From positions 47,734 to 111,733 of the forward strand of contig NZ_ALOU01000037.1 of NCBI RefSeq assembly GCF_000292345.1: a stretch of 64,000 bases of DNA. The letters run 5' to 3'. The DNA comes from Cupriavidus sp. BIS7. GTDB taxonomy: Bacteria; Pseudomonadota; Gammaproteobacteria; Burkholderiales; Burkholderiaceae. This document shows positions 1 to 9,492 of the stretch, piece after piece. Each line of letters opens with the position of its first letter. Position 1 is the first letter of the stretch. A program made the translations under genes and the position numbers. The notes below the pieces were generated by a model. The model saw only the letters and a program-made list of their open reading frames with translations, was not told the DNA's origin and did no database searches.

Positions 1-2
1 TG

Positions 3-767
3 CAGGCGGTTCGCCAGCTTCCGCCGATCCACCTGGACGATCTCAAGAACATCGATCGCCAGAAGGATGCGATCGTGGCCAATACACGCCAGTTCGTGAA
101 CCGCCTCCCGGCCAACAACGTGCTGCTGACCGGCGCACGCGGCACGGGCAAGTCGTCGTTGATCAAGGCCTGCCTGAACGCATTCGTGAAGGACGGGCTG
201 CGTCTGGTCGAAGTGGACAAGGATGACCTGGGCGATCTCGGCGATATCGTCGAGCAACTGGCCCAGCGCCCTGAGCGCTTTGCGATCTTCTGCGATGATC
301 TGTCGTTCGAGGAGGGTGAGTCGGGCTACAAATCGCTGAAGTCGGCGCTGGACGGCTCGGTGGCCGCGCAATCGGACAACGTGCTGATCTATGCCACGTC
401 GAATCGCCGCCATCTGTTGCCCGAGTACATGAAGGACAACGAGACCTACCAGCACATGGCCGATGGCGAGATCCATCCGGGCGAAGTGGTGGAAGAGAAG
501 ATCTCGCTGTCCGAGCGCTTTGGCCTGTGGCTGTCGTTCTATCCGCCGAAGCAGGACGAGTACCTGGCCATCGTTGCCCACTGGCTCGCGCACTTTGGCT
601 GCACGCCGGCCGATATCGAAGCGGCGCGTGGCGACGCACTGGTCTGGGCGCTCGAACGCGGTTCGCGCTCGGGCCGCGTGGCGTGGCAGTTTGCGCGCGA
701 CTGGGGCGGCAAGCACGGCAAGCCGTTTGTGGCAGACCTGGCGGCGGATGATGGTGACAAGGCATGA
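3..767 (+). CDS. DUF815-family P-loop ATPase, 5' truncated by window edge
   Basis: The reading frame is already open at base 3, so the start lies outside the window; the GTG at 75 is internal. The visible part starts in a region just before the nucleotide-binding core. A Walker A motif (GARGTGKSS) follows, then a Walker B-like stretch (FAIFCDDLSFEE) and a sensor-like ATSNRRHLLPE segment, the order seen in DUF815 AAA-type ATPases. The family's cellular role is not well defined. The stop codon overlaps the start of the next gene by 4 bp (ATGA), so the two are probably translationally coupled. The family call is from recognition of the motifs and is fairly secure; substrate and role are unknown. 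Confidence 0.85.
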   Translation, partial: QAVRQLPPIHLDDLKNIDRQKDAIVANTRQFVNRLPANNVLLTGARGTGKSSLIKACLNAFVKDGLRLVEVDKDDLGDLGDIVEQLAQRPERFAIFCDDLSFEEGESGYKSLKSALDGSVAAQSDNVLIYATSNRRHLLPEYMKDNETYQHMADGEIHPGEVVEEKISLSERFGLWLSFYPPKQDEYLAIVAHWLAHFGCTPADIEAARGDALVWALERGSRSGRVAWQFARDWGGKHGKPFVADLAADDGDKA

Positions 768-1237
768 GTGGTCAGGCCCAAACCGCAGAATCCGCTGCAA
801 CAACCGCTGAAACCGTGAAGACGGCCGACGGGCAGACTCGCAAGGTTACCGAGGTGGCTGTCGGCGTGATGATCCAGCCCGACGGCCGTTTCCTGCTGGC
901 ACAGCGCCCGGCGGGCAAGCCATACGAAGGCTACTGGGAATTCCCGGGCGGCAAGCTGGAGCCCGGTGAGTCGGTGGAAGCGGCGCTGGCGCGCGAGCTG
1001 CACGAAGAACTCGGGCTCGATATCCTGCGCAGCGAACGCTGGCATACGCTCGAGCACGATTACCCGCACGCCTATGTGCGCCTGTATTTCTGCAAGGTAA
1101 CCGACTGGCGCGGCGAGCCGGTTGGCCGGGAGGGGCAGGCGTTTTCCTGGCAGGCGGTGCCGGTTGATGTGGGGCCGCTATTGCCGGCGACGATTCCCGT
1201 CGTCGAGTGGCTGGCGGAAGAATCCCGCGCAAGCTGA
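764..1237 (+). CDS. mutT: Nudix hydrolase, MutT-type (8-oxo-dGTP diphosphatase)
   Basis: A 157-residue protein with a complete Nudix box at residues 63-85: G63, E69, R77-E78-L79, E81-E82 and G84, matching GX5EX7REUXEEXGU. The segment after the box (residues 90-150) has the length of MutT-type enzymes, which hydrolyse 8-oxo-dGTP to the monophosphate and so clean the nucleotide pool. The first 30 residues are a low-complexity Ala/Thr-rich lead that may be dispensable. It overlaps the DUF815 ATPase by 4 bp and is likely in the same transcript. Other small Nudix hydrolases would show the same box, so substrate specificity is inferred. Confidence 0.85.
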   Translation: MSGQAQTAESAATTAETVKTADGQTRKVTEVAVGVMIQPDGRFLLAQRPAGKPYEGYWEFPGGKLEPGESVEAALARELHEELGLDILRSERWHTLEHDYPHAYVRLYFCKVTDWRGEPVGREGQAFSWQAVPVDVGPLLPATIPVVEWLAEESRAS

Positions 1238-1295
1238 AATCGATGCCCGGCTCCGGCCGGGCAAATTTTTTTCCAACAAAAACTCAGGAGGCTCC

Positions 1296-3326
1296 ATGCA
1301 ACGTGTCGATCGTATCGATGACGCTGTTTCGCTGCCCGAACTGACGCTACGCGGCATCATCCTTGGTGCCCTGATCACGGTGGTTTTCACCGCCTCCAAT
1401 ATCTACCTCGGCCTCAAGGTTGGCCTGACGTTCTCGTCGGCGATTCCGGCGGCCGTGATCTCGATGGCCGTGCTGCGGCTGTTCCCGGGCGCTAACATCC
1501 TTGAGAACAACATGGTGCAAACGCAGGCATCCGCCGCCGGCACCCTGTCGTCGATCATCTTCATCCTGCCGGGCCTGGTCATGCTCGGACACTGGCAGGG
1601 CTTTCCGTTCTGGCAGACGCTGGCGATTTGCGCGGCGGGCGGCATGCTCGGCGTGATCTTCAGCATTCCGCTGCGCCACGCGATGGTGGTGCAGAGTGAC
1701 CTGCCGTATCCCGAAGGGGTGGCCGCTGCCGAGATCCTGCGCGTGGGTAGCGCGGGTCAGGCGGCCGGTGACAAAAAGCAGGCCACCGGACTGGCCGATC
1801 TGGTTGCCGGAGGCACTGCGGCCGGGCTGTTCAGCTTCGCAGCAGGCGGCCTGCGACTCCTGGCCGAAGGTGCCAATGCGTGGTTTGCGGCAGGTGCGTC
1901 CGTGATCCGGCTCTCGATGGGCTTTTCGCTTGCGCTGGTGGGTGCTGGCTATCTGGTTGGCATCGTCGGCGGGTTGGCCATGCTGCTGGGTCTTGTATTG
2001 ACCTGGGGAATCGCCGTGCCGTGGCTGACCGCAATTACGCCGATGCCGGCCGGGGCCACGTTGTCGAGCTTCGGCACTTCGGTGTGGAGCACGCAGGCGC
2101 GCTTCATCGGCGCCGGCACGATCGGCATCGCGGCAATCTGGACGCTCGGCACGCTCTTCAAGCCGATGGTCGAAGGCGTACGCGCATCGATGGGCGCCCT
2201 GCGCGGTGGCGGGCCGGGGCAGGGCGGTGCAATGCCGCGCACGCAGCGCGACATGCCGGTTGCCTGGATTGGTGCCATCACGCTGGTCCTGCTGGTTGTG
2301 CTGGCCGTGACGTTCGGCCATTTCCTGGCCCCGGCGCCGCTCGACACCGGCGCTAGCTGGCGGCTGGTTGGCTGTGCGGTGGTGTTCGCCTTTGTGTTCG
2401 GCTTTCTGGTGGCGGCGGCCTGCGGCTACATGGCGGGTCTGGTGGGATCGTCGGCCAGCCCGATCTCGGGTATCGGCATTATCGCGGTGATCCTGGTGTC
2501 GCTGCTGATTCTCGGGATCGGCACGCTCGACGGCCTGCTCGATACGCCCGAGGGCGGCAAGTTTGCGATTGCACTGGCGATCTTCACGACTTCGGCCGTG
2601 GTGGCCGTGGCGTCGATTTCGAATGACAACCTGCAGGACCTGAAGACCGGCTGGCTCGTCGGCGCAACGCCGTGGCGCCAGCAGGTGGCGCTGCTGATCG
2701 GCTGTGTCGTGGGTGCAGCGGTGATTCCCCCGGTGCTGGAACTGCTTTACAACGCCTACGGCTTTGCCGGCGCCTTGCCGCGCGCGGACATGGACCCGAA
2801 CCAGGCGCTGGCCGCACCGCAGGCCACGCTGATGACGGCAATTGCCACGGGCATTTTCACGCACCGGCTCAACTGGACGATGATCCTGATCGGCGTGGCG
2901 CTGGGTGTGGTGCTGATCGCCATCGATGAGGTGCTGCGTCGTCGCGGCGGTTCCGCGCGGCTCCCGGTGCTGGCCGTGGGCATCGGCATCTATTTGCCGC
3001 CGACGGTCAGTTCGGCACTTGTGGTTGGCGCGGTGCTTTCATGGTGGCTGCTGCGCGCGGAGCGGCGTCGCGCCGAGGCGCGCGGTGACAACGTGGAGTT
3101 GGTACTGGCCCATGCCGAACGGCGCGGCACGCTGCTTGCGTCAGGCCTGATCGTCGGGGAAAGCCTTGTGGGCGTGGCCCTGGCCGCGATCATCGGCCTC
3201 TCGGGCAAGGAGGCGCCGCTGGCCGTTGTCGGGGCAGGGTTTGGCGCCGCCGCGCAGTGGCTGGGACTGGCCGTATTCGTGCTGGTCTGCGTGGGGTTCT
3301 GCCGGCGAGTGTTGACAGCGCGGTGA
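1296..3326 (+). CDS. OPT-family oligopeptide/metal transporter
   Basis: A 676-residue, very hydrophobic protein with about 15-16 predicted membrane helices. It opens with a short charged segment followed by LTLRGIILGALITVVFTASN and the GLKVGLTFSSAIPAAVISMA stretch typical of the OPT superfamily. Members take up oligopeptides or metal-chelate complexes with protons. I place the start at the ATG at 1296 because a clean AGGAG lies seven bases upstream; the frame stays open further upstream to 1122 but only over the end of the Nudix gene. A 58-bp spacer separates it from mutT. The substrate cannot be read from the sequence. Confidence 0.88.
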   Translation: MQRVDRIDDAVSLPELTLRGIILGALITVVFTASNIYLGLKVGLTFSSAIPAAVISMAVLRLFPGANILENNMVQTQASAAGTLSSIIFILPGLVMLGHWQGFPFWQTLAICAAGGMLGVIFSIPLRHAMVVQSDLPYPEGVAAAEILRVGSAGQAAGDKKQATGLADLVAGGTAAGLFSFAAGGLRLLAEGANAWFAAGASVIRLSMGFSLALVGAGYLVGIVGGLAMLLGLVLTWGIAVPWLTAITPMPAGATLSSFGTSVWSTQARFIGAGTIGIAAIWTLGTLFKPMVEGVRASMGALRGGGPGQGGAMPRTQRDMPVAWIGAITLVLLVVLAVTFGHFLAPAPLDTGASWRLVGCAVVFAFVFGFLVAAACGYMAGLVGSSASPISGIGIIAVILVSLLILGIGTLDGLLDTPEGGKFAIALAIFTTSAVVAVASISNDNLQDLKTGWLVGATPWRQQVALLIGCVVGAAVIPPVLELLYNAYGFAGALPRADMDPNQALAAPQATLMTAIATGIFTHRLNWTMILIGVALGVVLIAIDEVLRRRGGSARLPVLAVGIGIYLPPTVSSALVVGAVLSWWLLRAERRRAEARGDNVELVLAHAERRGTLLASGLIVGESLVGVALAAIIGLSGKEAPLAVVGAGFGAAAQWLGLAVFVLVCVGFCRRVLTAR

Positions 3327-3356
3327 CCGATCAGGGGCCAGAACTGTAGCGATGCG

Positions 3357-3387
3357 CTCCCTCTCTCACGGGTGTGGAGAGGGGGCA
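3357..3387. repeat. Degenerate copy of the CCCTCTC...GAGAGGG palindromic repeat
   Basis: Imperfect inverted repeat CCCTCTCTCAC / GTGGAGAGGG in the spacer between two convergent genes. It resembles the better-preserved elements at about 31403 and 63911. It could also act as a transcription stop between the OPT gene and yacG. Confidence 0.5.
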
Positions 3388-3392
3388 GGAAC

Positions 3393-3584
3393 TCAGTCTT
3401 CCGGGTCTTCCGGCAGGTCTGGCGATGGTGTCTCGCCGGGCTTGCCGCCGATCACGTACTTCTCGGATGCCCAGGCCCCAAGGTCGATCTGTTTGCAGCG
3501 CTCCGAGCAGAACGGGCGGAATTTGTTCTCCGGCAGCCAGGCAACATCCTTGCCGCAGGTGGGACATTTGACGACGGCTGGCAT
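3393..3584 (-). CDS. yacG: DNA gyrase inhibitor YacG
   Basis: A 63-residue protein with the four zinc-binding cysteines of YacG: CPTC at residues 7-10 and CSERC at residues 26-30, followed by the conserved [11 protein letters not shown] segment. YacG binds GyrB and blocks gyrase from binding DNA. The acidic, proline-rich tail ([11 protein letters not shown]) is usual for the family. It sits 8 bp downstream of zapD and in the yacG-zapD-coaE-pilD order common in beta- and gammaproteobacteria, which supports both the call and co-transcription. Confidence 0.93.
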   Translation of the reverse strand: MPAVVKCPTCGKDVAWLPENKFRPFCSERCKQIDLGAWASEKYVIGGKPGETPSPDLPEDPED

Positions 3585-3592
3585 CGCAGACT

Positions 3593-4351
3593 TCAGAAAT
3601 TACAGAGTTTGAGCAGAAAGGGGATGTCGGCATCCACCGAGCGCGGCCGCATGTCGCCGTCCTGCTGCGTGAAGCGTACCCAGAGCATGTACTTGTTGGC
3701 GCTCATCTCGGGGATGAAAGCCAGCAGCGATGCGTCCAGGTAGACCTGCATGAGCTGGTAGCTGCGGCCCGACAGCATTTGCTGATAGCTGCCGCCGGTG
3801 GCAATGACCTTGCCGCTCTGGCCCGATTCGCGCAGCAGGCGCAGCACGATCGATGCACCCATGCGCAGCGAGGCCAGCGGGCGCGCCCATTTGAGGATAT
3901 CCGTGCGGCGATCCTCGGCGGGGCGATGCTGCCACGCATAGTAGGCCGGCAAATCGAATTCACAGGTGCCGCCGGGGATGATGGCGCGGCTGCGGATGCT
4001 GGTCAGCCACTCGTTGTCGGCCAGAAGCTGGCCAGCCTTGCCAACGGTCTGGCTGAGAGCGGCAATGCCCTGCTCGATCTCGGTGATCACGCTGACAAGT
4101 GCATCCTGATCGATCTGCGGATTGGCACGCAGAGGCGCCAGCGCCTGGCGCTGGCGTTCGAGTTCCTTGATCAGATCGGTCTTCAGATCGGCACGTCCCG
4201 CCACATCGATGATTTCGAACAGCGTGGTGATGGCAACGTGATGCTGAAGCGGATGTTCCTGCCCGAGGAAATAATCCAGCCGATCGAACAGATCCTCCAG
4301 GCGCAGGAGCGTCCTGATGCGTTCGTTGAAAGGATATTCGTACAGGATCAA
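3593..4351 (-). CDS. zapD: Cell division protein ZapD
   Basis: A 252-residue soluble protein starting [19 protein letters not shown], the conserved N-terminus of ZapD (DUF1342), and continuing with [26 protein letters not shown] helices; the length matches the family. ZapD bundles FtsZ filaments at the division site. Its position between coaE and yacG is the conserved context. A 238-bp spacer separates it from coaE, so it may have its own promoter; that spacer carries an 11-bp tandem repeat. Confidence 0.93.
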   Translation of the reverse strand: MILYEYPFNERIRTLLRLEDLFDRLDYFLGQEHPLQHHVAITTLFEIIDVAGRADLKTDLIKELERQRQALAPLRANPQIDQDALVSVITEIEQGIAALSQTVGKAGQLLADNEWLTSIRSRAIIPGGTCEFDLPAYYAWQHRPAEDRRTDILKWARPLASLRMGASIVLRLLRESGQSGKVIATGGSYQQMLSGRSYQLMQVYLDASLLAFIPEMSANKYMLWVRFTQQDGDMRPRSVDADIPFLLKLCNF

Positions 4352-4542
4352 GTCGGTGTCCGTGCAGCGCGCCGGTTGGCGGTTGTTTCAGTCGGGGGCG
4401 CTCTGGCGCTGCCCGTGACGATTTCGCCCATGCGGAGCAACTTGCGTGCGGCTCGAATGCGTCACGCAGCGCATGTATGCTGGCATGTTTCAGCGCATTC
4501 TATGCGAGTCGGCGCCCGAGGACAAATCGAATCTGCTCGTAT

Positions 4543-4575
4543 GTACATAGTCGGTACATAGGCGGTACGAGTCGG
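4543..4575. repeat. Three 11-bp tandem repeats in the coaE-zapD spacer
   Basis: Three adjacent 11-bp units: GTACATAGTCG, GTACATAGGCG and GTACGAGTCGG. They lie just downstream of coaE and upstream of zapD in the direction of transcription. No function is evident. Confidence 0.8.
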
Positions 4576-4589
4576 GGGCGACGATATCG

Positions 4590-5213
4590 TTACGCAGTTG
4601 CTGACGTGTCGGTCAGTGAACGGTATAGCGCATCGAGTCGCGCGACCTGCGCGTCGAGTGCCTCGGGCGACCCGTCGTTATCAATCACATCGTTTGCCAC
4701 GGCCAACCGCTCGGCGCGCGTGGCCTGCCGGCGCATGATCGCCAGCACCTGATCGCGCGTGAACCCATTGCGTGCGATCACGCGCGCGATCTGGGTTTCC
4801 TCCTGGCAATCGACCACGAGCACACGGCCCACGCGTGCGTGCCAAGTACCGGATTCGACCAGCAACGGCACCACGTAGATCAGGTACGGATGCTGGCCCG
4901 ATTTGCGGATGGCGCCGGCCCGTGTTTCGGTAACCTGCCGGATCAGCGGATGGGTGATGCCTTCGAGGCGGGTCTTGGCTGTGGGGTCGGAAAAGACCCG
5001 TGCGCGCATCGCATCGCGATCCATTGCGCCGTCGGGCCGCAGGCAGCCGGGGCCAAAGGCGTCCACCAACGGTGCGATGGCTGCACCACCCGGTGCGGTG
5101 ATTTCGTGGGCAATGAGATCGGTATCGATCAGCGCGGCCCCGCGTGCGGCAAACATGTCCGCAACGCGGGTTTTTCCGGAGCCGATACCGCCGGTGAGTC
5201 CAATTTCCAGCAT
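4590..5213 (-). CDS. coaE: Dephospho-CoA kinase
   Basis: A 207-residue kinase that phosphorylates the 3'-hydroxyl of dephospho-CoA, the last step of coenzyme A synthesis. The P-loop GGIGSGKT starts at residue 8, followed by the family's [13 protein letters not shown] segment (substrate-binding Asp) and a conserved HPLIR motif. I chose the ATG at 5213 (MLEIGLTGG) rather than the upstream in-frame ATG at 5285 because the latter adds 24 residues of unconserved sequence and would run up against the end of pilD. It lies between pilD and zapD in the usual order. Confidence 0.93.
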   Translation of the reverse strand: MLEIGLTGGIGSGKTRVADMFAARGAALIDTDLIAHEITAPGGAAIAPLVDAFGPGCLRPDGAMDRDAMRARVFSDPTAKTRLEGITHPLIRQVTETRAGAIRKSGQHPYLIYVVPLLVESGTWHARVGRVLVVDCQEETQIARVIARNGFTRDQVLAIMRRQATRAERLAVANDVIDNDGSPEALDAQVARLDALYRSLTDTSATA

Positions 5214-5285
5214 GGGGCAGGGGTGTCGTCCGTGGCGAATGCCGCCAACGATACCAGCTTTGTGGTTGGGCGCCCTCGGTGGCAC

Positions 5286-6155
5286 CTAGTGGCCGACCAC
5301 CAGCCCCAGCGGCAACACATCAGCGCCGAAGAACAGGATGATCAGGCCGGCGCCGGCGATATATGGGCCGAACGGGAATGTGGTGTCACTGCTCTTGCGG
5401 TGGAACACCAGCATCGCGCCACCCAGCACCGCGCCGACCACCGACGACATCAGAATCAGGGCCGGCAGTGCCTGCCAGCCGAACCACGCGCCAAGCGCAC
5501 CCATCAACTTGAAATCGCCATGGCCCATGCCTTCACGGCCACGCACCAGTTTGTAGAGCCAGTAGACGCTCCACAGCAGCAGGTAGCCCGCGGCGGCGCC
5601 AATGACGGCGTCCGTCAGCGGCACGAACAGGCCCTGCAGATTCAGCAGCAGGCCAAGCCACAGCAGCGGCAGCGTGATCTGGTCCGGCAGAAGCTGGGTG
5701 TCCGCGTCAATCATGAACAGCGCGACCAGCGCCCAGATCATCGCGATCGCGGCCACCGCCTGGGCGGTCGGGCCGAAATGCAACATGGCCAGCGCGCTGA
5801 GCGCCGCCGTGGCCAGTTCGACCAGCGGGTAGCGGATGCCGATCGGCGCCTTGCAGGACTTGCACTTGCCGCGCAGGAACAGGTAGCTGATGACCGGGAT
5901 GTTTTCCCAGGGGGCGATCAGATGGCCGCAATTCGGGCAGGCCGAGCGCGGCACCATGAGGTTGTAACGCTCGGGATGCGGCAACGGCTCGCCGCGGACT
6001 TCCGCGATGTAGTTGGCCTCGTCGTACTCCATCATCTTCGGCAGACGATGAATCACCACATTGAGGAAACTGCCAACCATCAGGCCGACCACGCCGGCCG
6101 CGACAATCAGGAAAGCTGGCGGCAAGGCCGCCAGCGACGACAAGACAGCTTGCAT
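5286..6155 (-). CDS. pilD: Type IV prepilin peptidase/methyltransferase PilD
   Basis: A 289-residue polytopic inner-membrane aspartyl protease that cleaves type IV prepilin leaders and N-methylates the new N-terminus. It has the cytoplasmic zinc-binding tetracysteine (CPNC and CKSC) around residues 73-100. The two catalytic aspartates lie in FMIDADTQLLPD and GMGHGDFKLMGALGAW, the hallmark of the family. Length and helix pattern are normal. It lies 18 bp downstream of pilC and is probably cotranscribed with pilB-pilC. Confidence 0.95.
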   Translation of the reverse strand: MQAVLSSLAALPPAFLIVAAGVVGLMVGSFLNVVIHRLPKMMEYDEANYIAEVRGEPLPHPERYNLMVPRSACPNCGHLIAPWENIPVISYLFLRGKCKSCKAPIGIRYPLVELATAALSALAMLHFGPTAQAVAAIAMIWALVALFMIDADTQLLPDQITLPLLWLGLLLNLQGLFVPLTDAVIGAAAGYLLLWSVYWLYKLVRGREGMGHGDFKLMGALGAWFGWQALPALILMSSVVGAVLGGAMLVFHRKSSDTTFPFGPYIAGAGLIILFFGADVLPLGLVVGH

Positions 6156-6173
6156 GCGTTACACCACCCGGCT

Positions 6174-7439
6174 TTACACCACTTGGCCCAGCTTGAAGAT
6201 CGGCAGGTACATCGCCACGACCATGCCGCCGATCAGCACGCCGAGGATCACGATGATCAGCGGCTCGATCAGGCTGGAGATGGCGGCCACCGCATCGTCG
6301 ACCTCGCGTTCGTAGAATTCGGCAACCTTGAGCAGCATGTTGTCCAGCGCGCCGGATTCCTCGCCGATCTGTGTCATCTGCAGCACCATGTTGTCGAACA
6401 CGTGCGTGGCCTGCATCGCATTGGTCAGGCTGGTACCCATGCGCACGGCCTGCTCGACCTGGCGAGTGGCGTCGTAGTACAGCCAGTTGCCCGCCGCGCC
6501 AGCCACTGATTCCATCGATTCCACCAGTGGTGTGCCGGCTGCGAACATCGTCGCCAGCGTACGCGTCCAGCGTGCGATCACGGCCTTGCGGAACAGGCTG
6601 CCGAAGATCGGCATCTTGAGCAGTACCATGTCGTGCCAGCGCTGCACCTTCTCAGACTTCTTCCTGGCCCGAAAGTAGCCGATGATCGAGAAAACCGGTA
6701 CGCCGATAACGATGTACCAATACTGCACGAAGAAGTCCGAAATATTGATCACCACCATTGTGGGCGCCGGCAGCGAGGCGCCGAAACTCGAAAACACGCC
6801 CTTGAACGCTGGAATCACGAACAGCATCAGCACCACGGTCACGGCGAAGGCCACCGTCAGCACGGCGATCGGGTAGATCATTGCCGACTTGATCTGGCTC
6901 TTCAGCGCAATGCTCTTCTCCATGTAGAGCGACAGCCGGTCGAGCAGGGCATCGAGAATACCGCCCTGTTCACCGGCGTCGATCAGGTTGCAATAGAGCG
7001 TGTCGAAGTACTGCGGATGGCGCCGGAATGCCGTGGCCATGCTGCTGCCGGACTCGATGTCGGAGCGGATGACGTTGAGCAGTTGCGTGAAGTTCGGGTT
7101 GGCGTGGCCGCGCGCGATGATGTCGATCGACTGCAGCAGGGGCACACCGGCCCTGAGCATGGTCGAGAGCTGGCGCGTGAAGTACGCGATATCCTTCTCG
7201 ATGATCTTCTTGCCGCGCGCGCCCTTGCGCTTCTTCATCTTGACGATGGTCAGCCCCTGCTTGCGCAGCGAGGCGGTGACCTCGGTCTGGCTCTCGGCAC
7301 GTTGTTCGCCCTTGAACGACTTGCCCTTGCGGTCCTTGGCTTCCCATTCGAAGATGTACTGCGTGGGCGCCTTCCGCCCTGATTTGGCCCGCGACGGCGC
7401 TGCCGTCCGGGCGCCCGCCGCTGGTGCGCGCGTCGCCAT
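6174..7439 (-). CDS. pilC: Type IV pilus inner-membrane platform protein PilC
   Basis: A 421-residue GspF/PilC-family protein with two tandem GspF domains, each followed by membrane helices, ending in the conserved IIVILGVLIGGMVVAMYLPIF-type C-terminal helix. Typical GspF motifs are visible: TRQLSTMLRAGVPLLQ in the first domain and RTLATMFAAGTPLVES in the second. The first ~25 residues are Ala/Arg-rich and not conserved. It works with PilB to assemble pilin into the fibre. The order pilB-pilC-pilD is the standard cluster. Confidence 0.95.
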   Translation of the reverse strand: MATRAPAAGARTAAPSRAKSGRKAPTQYIFEWEAKDRKGKSFKGEQRAESQTEVTASLRKQGLTIVKMKKRKGARGKKIIEKDIAYFTRQLSTMLRAGVPLLQSIDIIARGHANPNFTQLLNVIRSDIESGSSMATAFRRHPQYFDTLYCNLIDAGEQGGILDALLDRLSLYMEKSIALKSQIKSAMIYPIAVLTVAFAVTVVLMLFVIPAFKGVFSSFGASLPAPTMVVINISDFFVQYWYIVIGVPVFSIIGYFRARKKSEKVQRWHDMVLLKMPIFGSLFRKAVIARWTRTLATMFAAGTPLVESMESVAGAAGNWLYYDATRQVEQAVRMGTSLTNAMQATHVFDNMVLQMTQIGEESGALDNMLLKVAEFYEREVDDAVAAISSLIEPLIIVILGVLIGGMVVAMYLPIFKLGQVV

Positions 7440-7468
7440 GATTTGACCCCCGACTAGTTATCTTTGTT

Positions 7469-9193
7469 TTACGTATTCGTGGTCGCCAGCACTTCTTCGA
7501 GTGACGTGACGCCCTGTTTGACCTTGAGCAGGCCGGCTTCCCGCAACGATAGCACGCCTTCCTTGCGGGCCTGTTCCGCAATTTGCAGCGCCGTGCCGTG
7601 CGTCAGGATGATCTGTTGCATTGCCTCGGAAATCGGCATGACCTGGTAGATGCCGCAGCGGCCCTTGTAGCCGCTGCCATTGCAGCGCTCGCAGCCAACC
7701 GGGTGGTACGGCTTCCAGGTGCCGTCGATATCGGCCTCCCGGAATCCGGCATCGACCAGCACCTGTGGCGCCAGCTCGCCTTCGCGCTTGCAGGTGCAAA
7801 GCTTGCGTGCCAGACGTTGCGCGGTGATCAGCAACACCGACGACGCGATGTTGAAAGGCGCCACGCCCATGTTCATCAGACGTGTCAGCGTGGTGGGCGC
7901 GTCGTTGGTGTGCAGCGTCGACAGCACCATGTGGCCGGTTTGCGCGGCCTTGATGGAAATGTCAGCGGTTTCCAGGTCACGAATTTCGCCGACCATGATC
8001 ACGTCCGGATCCTGGCGCAGGAACGACTTCAGCGCGGCGGCGAAAGTCAGGCCCGCCTTGTCGTTGACGTTGACCTGGTTGATGCCCGGCAACTGGATTT
8101 CGGCCGGGTCTTCCGCAGTCGAAATATTGATGTCGCCCTGATTCAGCATGTTCAGGCACGTGTAGAGCGACACGGTCTTGCCGCTACCAGTCGGGCCAGT
8201 CACCAGCACCATGCCGTACGGGCGCTTGATGGCGTCCAGCAGCAGTTCCTTTTGCTGCGGCTCGTAGCCGAGCTGATCGATGTCGAGCTTGTCGCTCGAC
8301 GAGTCGAGAATACGCATCACGATCTTCTCGCCGAACAGCGTGGGCAGCGTGGACACGCGGAAATCGATGGCCTTCTCGACGGTCTCCTTGCCTTCCTTGT
8401 CCTTCGGCATCGAGATCAGCAGCTTCATCCGGCCGTCCTGCGGCACGCGCTTTTCCGAAATGTCCAGGCGCGACAGCACCTTGATGCGCGTGGCGATCTT
8501 GTCGCGAATGTCCTGCGGCGGGCGGGCGACTTCCTGCAGCACGCCGTCCACACGGAAGCGCACGCGATAGAAGAACTCGAACGGTTCGAAGTGAAGGTCC
8601 GACGCACCGCGGTGGAACGCTTCGGTCAGCAGCTTCTGCAGGAAACGCACCACCGGCGCATCGTCGATTTCGTTGCTTCCCGGAGCCTTGCGCGCCCCGG
8701 CCGCGGCGGCCGGATCGTACTCGATCATCTTCTGCGCGGTGGGGCTGACGGGCAGCGCATTCTTGAGCGTGCCAAGCGCCTCGCCGGCCGAGCGGACATG
8801 CTTCATCAGCTTGTCATGCTCGACCACGACGGTTTCCACGGGCAGATTGAACTTCTGGCGGATCGCCTCGACGCCGGCCTGGTTGGCGGGGTCGGACATC
8901 GCCACGACCAGCCGATTCTCCCGGCGGCCCAGCGCCAGCAGCCGGTGTGCGTGGAATTCCCGGTTGCCGGCCAGCGCCGGCGGCACGCGGCCAAGGTTGT
9001 ATTGGGACAGATCGAGCAGCGGAAGCTGGTATTTGTCGGCAGCGAAAACCGCGACATCGTGGGCGGTCATTGTGCCGCTGCCGATGATCTCGTCGATCAG
9101 CTGTGTTTGCTTTTCCCGAGCCGATTGCTCCAGCTGGGCTAGCAGCGCCGGAGCGATCCGCCGGCTCTGTGCAAGCGCGAGGCCTAGTGTCAT
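7469..9193 (-). CDS. pilB: Type IV pilus assembly ATPase PilB
   Basis: A 574-residue GspE/PilB hexameric ATPase that powers pilus extension. The N-terminal MshEN-type domain (about residues 1-150) is followed by the secretion ATPase core with Walker A GPTGSGKT, an Asp box, the Walker B region (DPDVIMVGEIRDLETA) and a His box (TGHMVLSTLHTNDA). A tetracysteine zinc motif (CTC...CERC) lies near residues 490-525. Full length and intact. It is the first gene of the pilB-pilC-pilD-coaE group on this strand. Confidence 0.96.
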   Translation of the reverse strand: MTLGLALAQSRRIAPALLAQLEQSAREKQTQLIDEIIGSGTMTAHDVAVFAADKYQLPLLDLSQYNLGRVPPALAGNREFHAHRLLALGRRENRLVVAMSDPANQAGVEAIRQKFNLPVETVVVEHDKLMKHVRSAGEALGTLKNALPVSPTAQKMIEYDPAAAAGARKAPGSNEIDDAPVVRFLQKLLTEAFHRGASDLHFEPFEFFYRVRFRVDGVLQEVARPPQDIRDKIATRIKVLSRLDISEKRVPQDGRMKLLISMPKDKEGKETVEKAIDFRVSTLPTLFGEKIVMRILDSSSDKLDIDQLGYEPQQKELLLDAIKRPYGMVLVTGPTGSGKTVSLYTCLNMLNQGDINISTAEDPAEIQLPGINQVNVNDKAGLTFAAALKSFLRQDPDVIMVGEIRDLETADISIKAAQTGHMVLSTLHTNDAPTTLTRLMNMGVAPFNIASSVLLITAQRLARKLCTCKREGELAPQVLVDAGFREADIDGTWKPYHPVGCERCNGSGYKGRCGIYQVMPISEAMQQIILTHGTALQIAEQARKEGVLSLREAGLLKVKQGVTSLEEVLATTNT

Positions 9194-9448
9194 GGCGAAA
9201 TACTGTGACTGTGCATGGTGCGCGCGTTCGGACAGACGAACAGCGGCGCGGTTGACTGCGGCGGGATCGACGGGGGCATGGGTCCCGGATCGGGGCAGTT
9301 TGCCGTCGGGGTCACTTTTTGTAAAGCCAGGCTTCGCGCGCGTTGGCGTTTGTGCGACAGAGGCGCAACCCTACCTGCGCGGGGCGGAGGGCAGGCGGGC
9401 AGACCGGCGGGCAATAGGCCAGCGCAACGGCTGGGCGACGGCCCAATG
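9194..9448. other. Non-coding spacer between pilB and tRNA-Pro
   Basis: About 255 bp upstream of pilB. I see no convincing reading frame. I looked for a sigma-54 type -24/-12 element on the minus strand and did not find a good one. The pilB promoter must lie here or be shared with the tRNA, but I cannot point to it. Confidence 0.5.
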
Positions 9449-9485
9449 CAAAAAGCCGAATCAACTTTCGTTGATTCGGCTTTTC
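9449..9485 (-). terminator. Rho-independent terminator after tRNA-Pro
   Basis: The inverted repeat AAGCCGAATCAA / TTGATTCGGCTT with a short loop, followed on the minus strand by a run of T. It lies 8 bp beyond the 3' end of the tRNA gene, so it most likely ends the tRNA transcript. Confidence 0.9.
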
Positions 9486-9492
9486 TGAAATC

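Noticed and set aside
4839..6509. 556-codon plus-strand frame over coaE, pilD and the end of pilC
   Set aside because: Covers three well-supported minus-strand genes and has no domain.
9194..9448. Sigma-54 promoter for pilB
   Set aside because: I found no GG-N10-GC pair with the right flanks on the minus strand.
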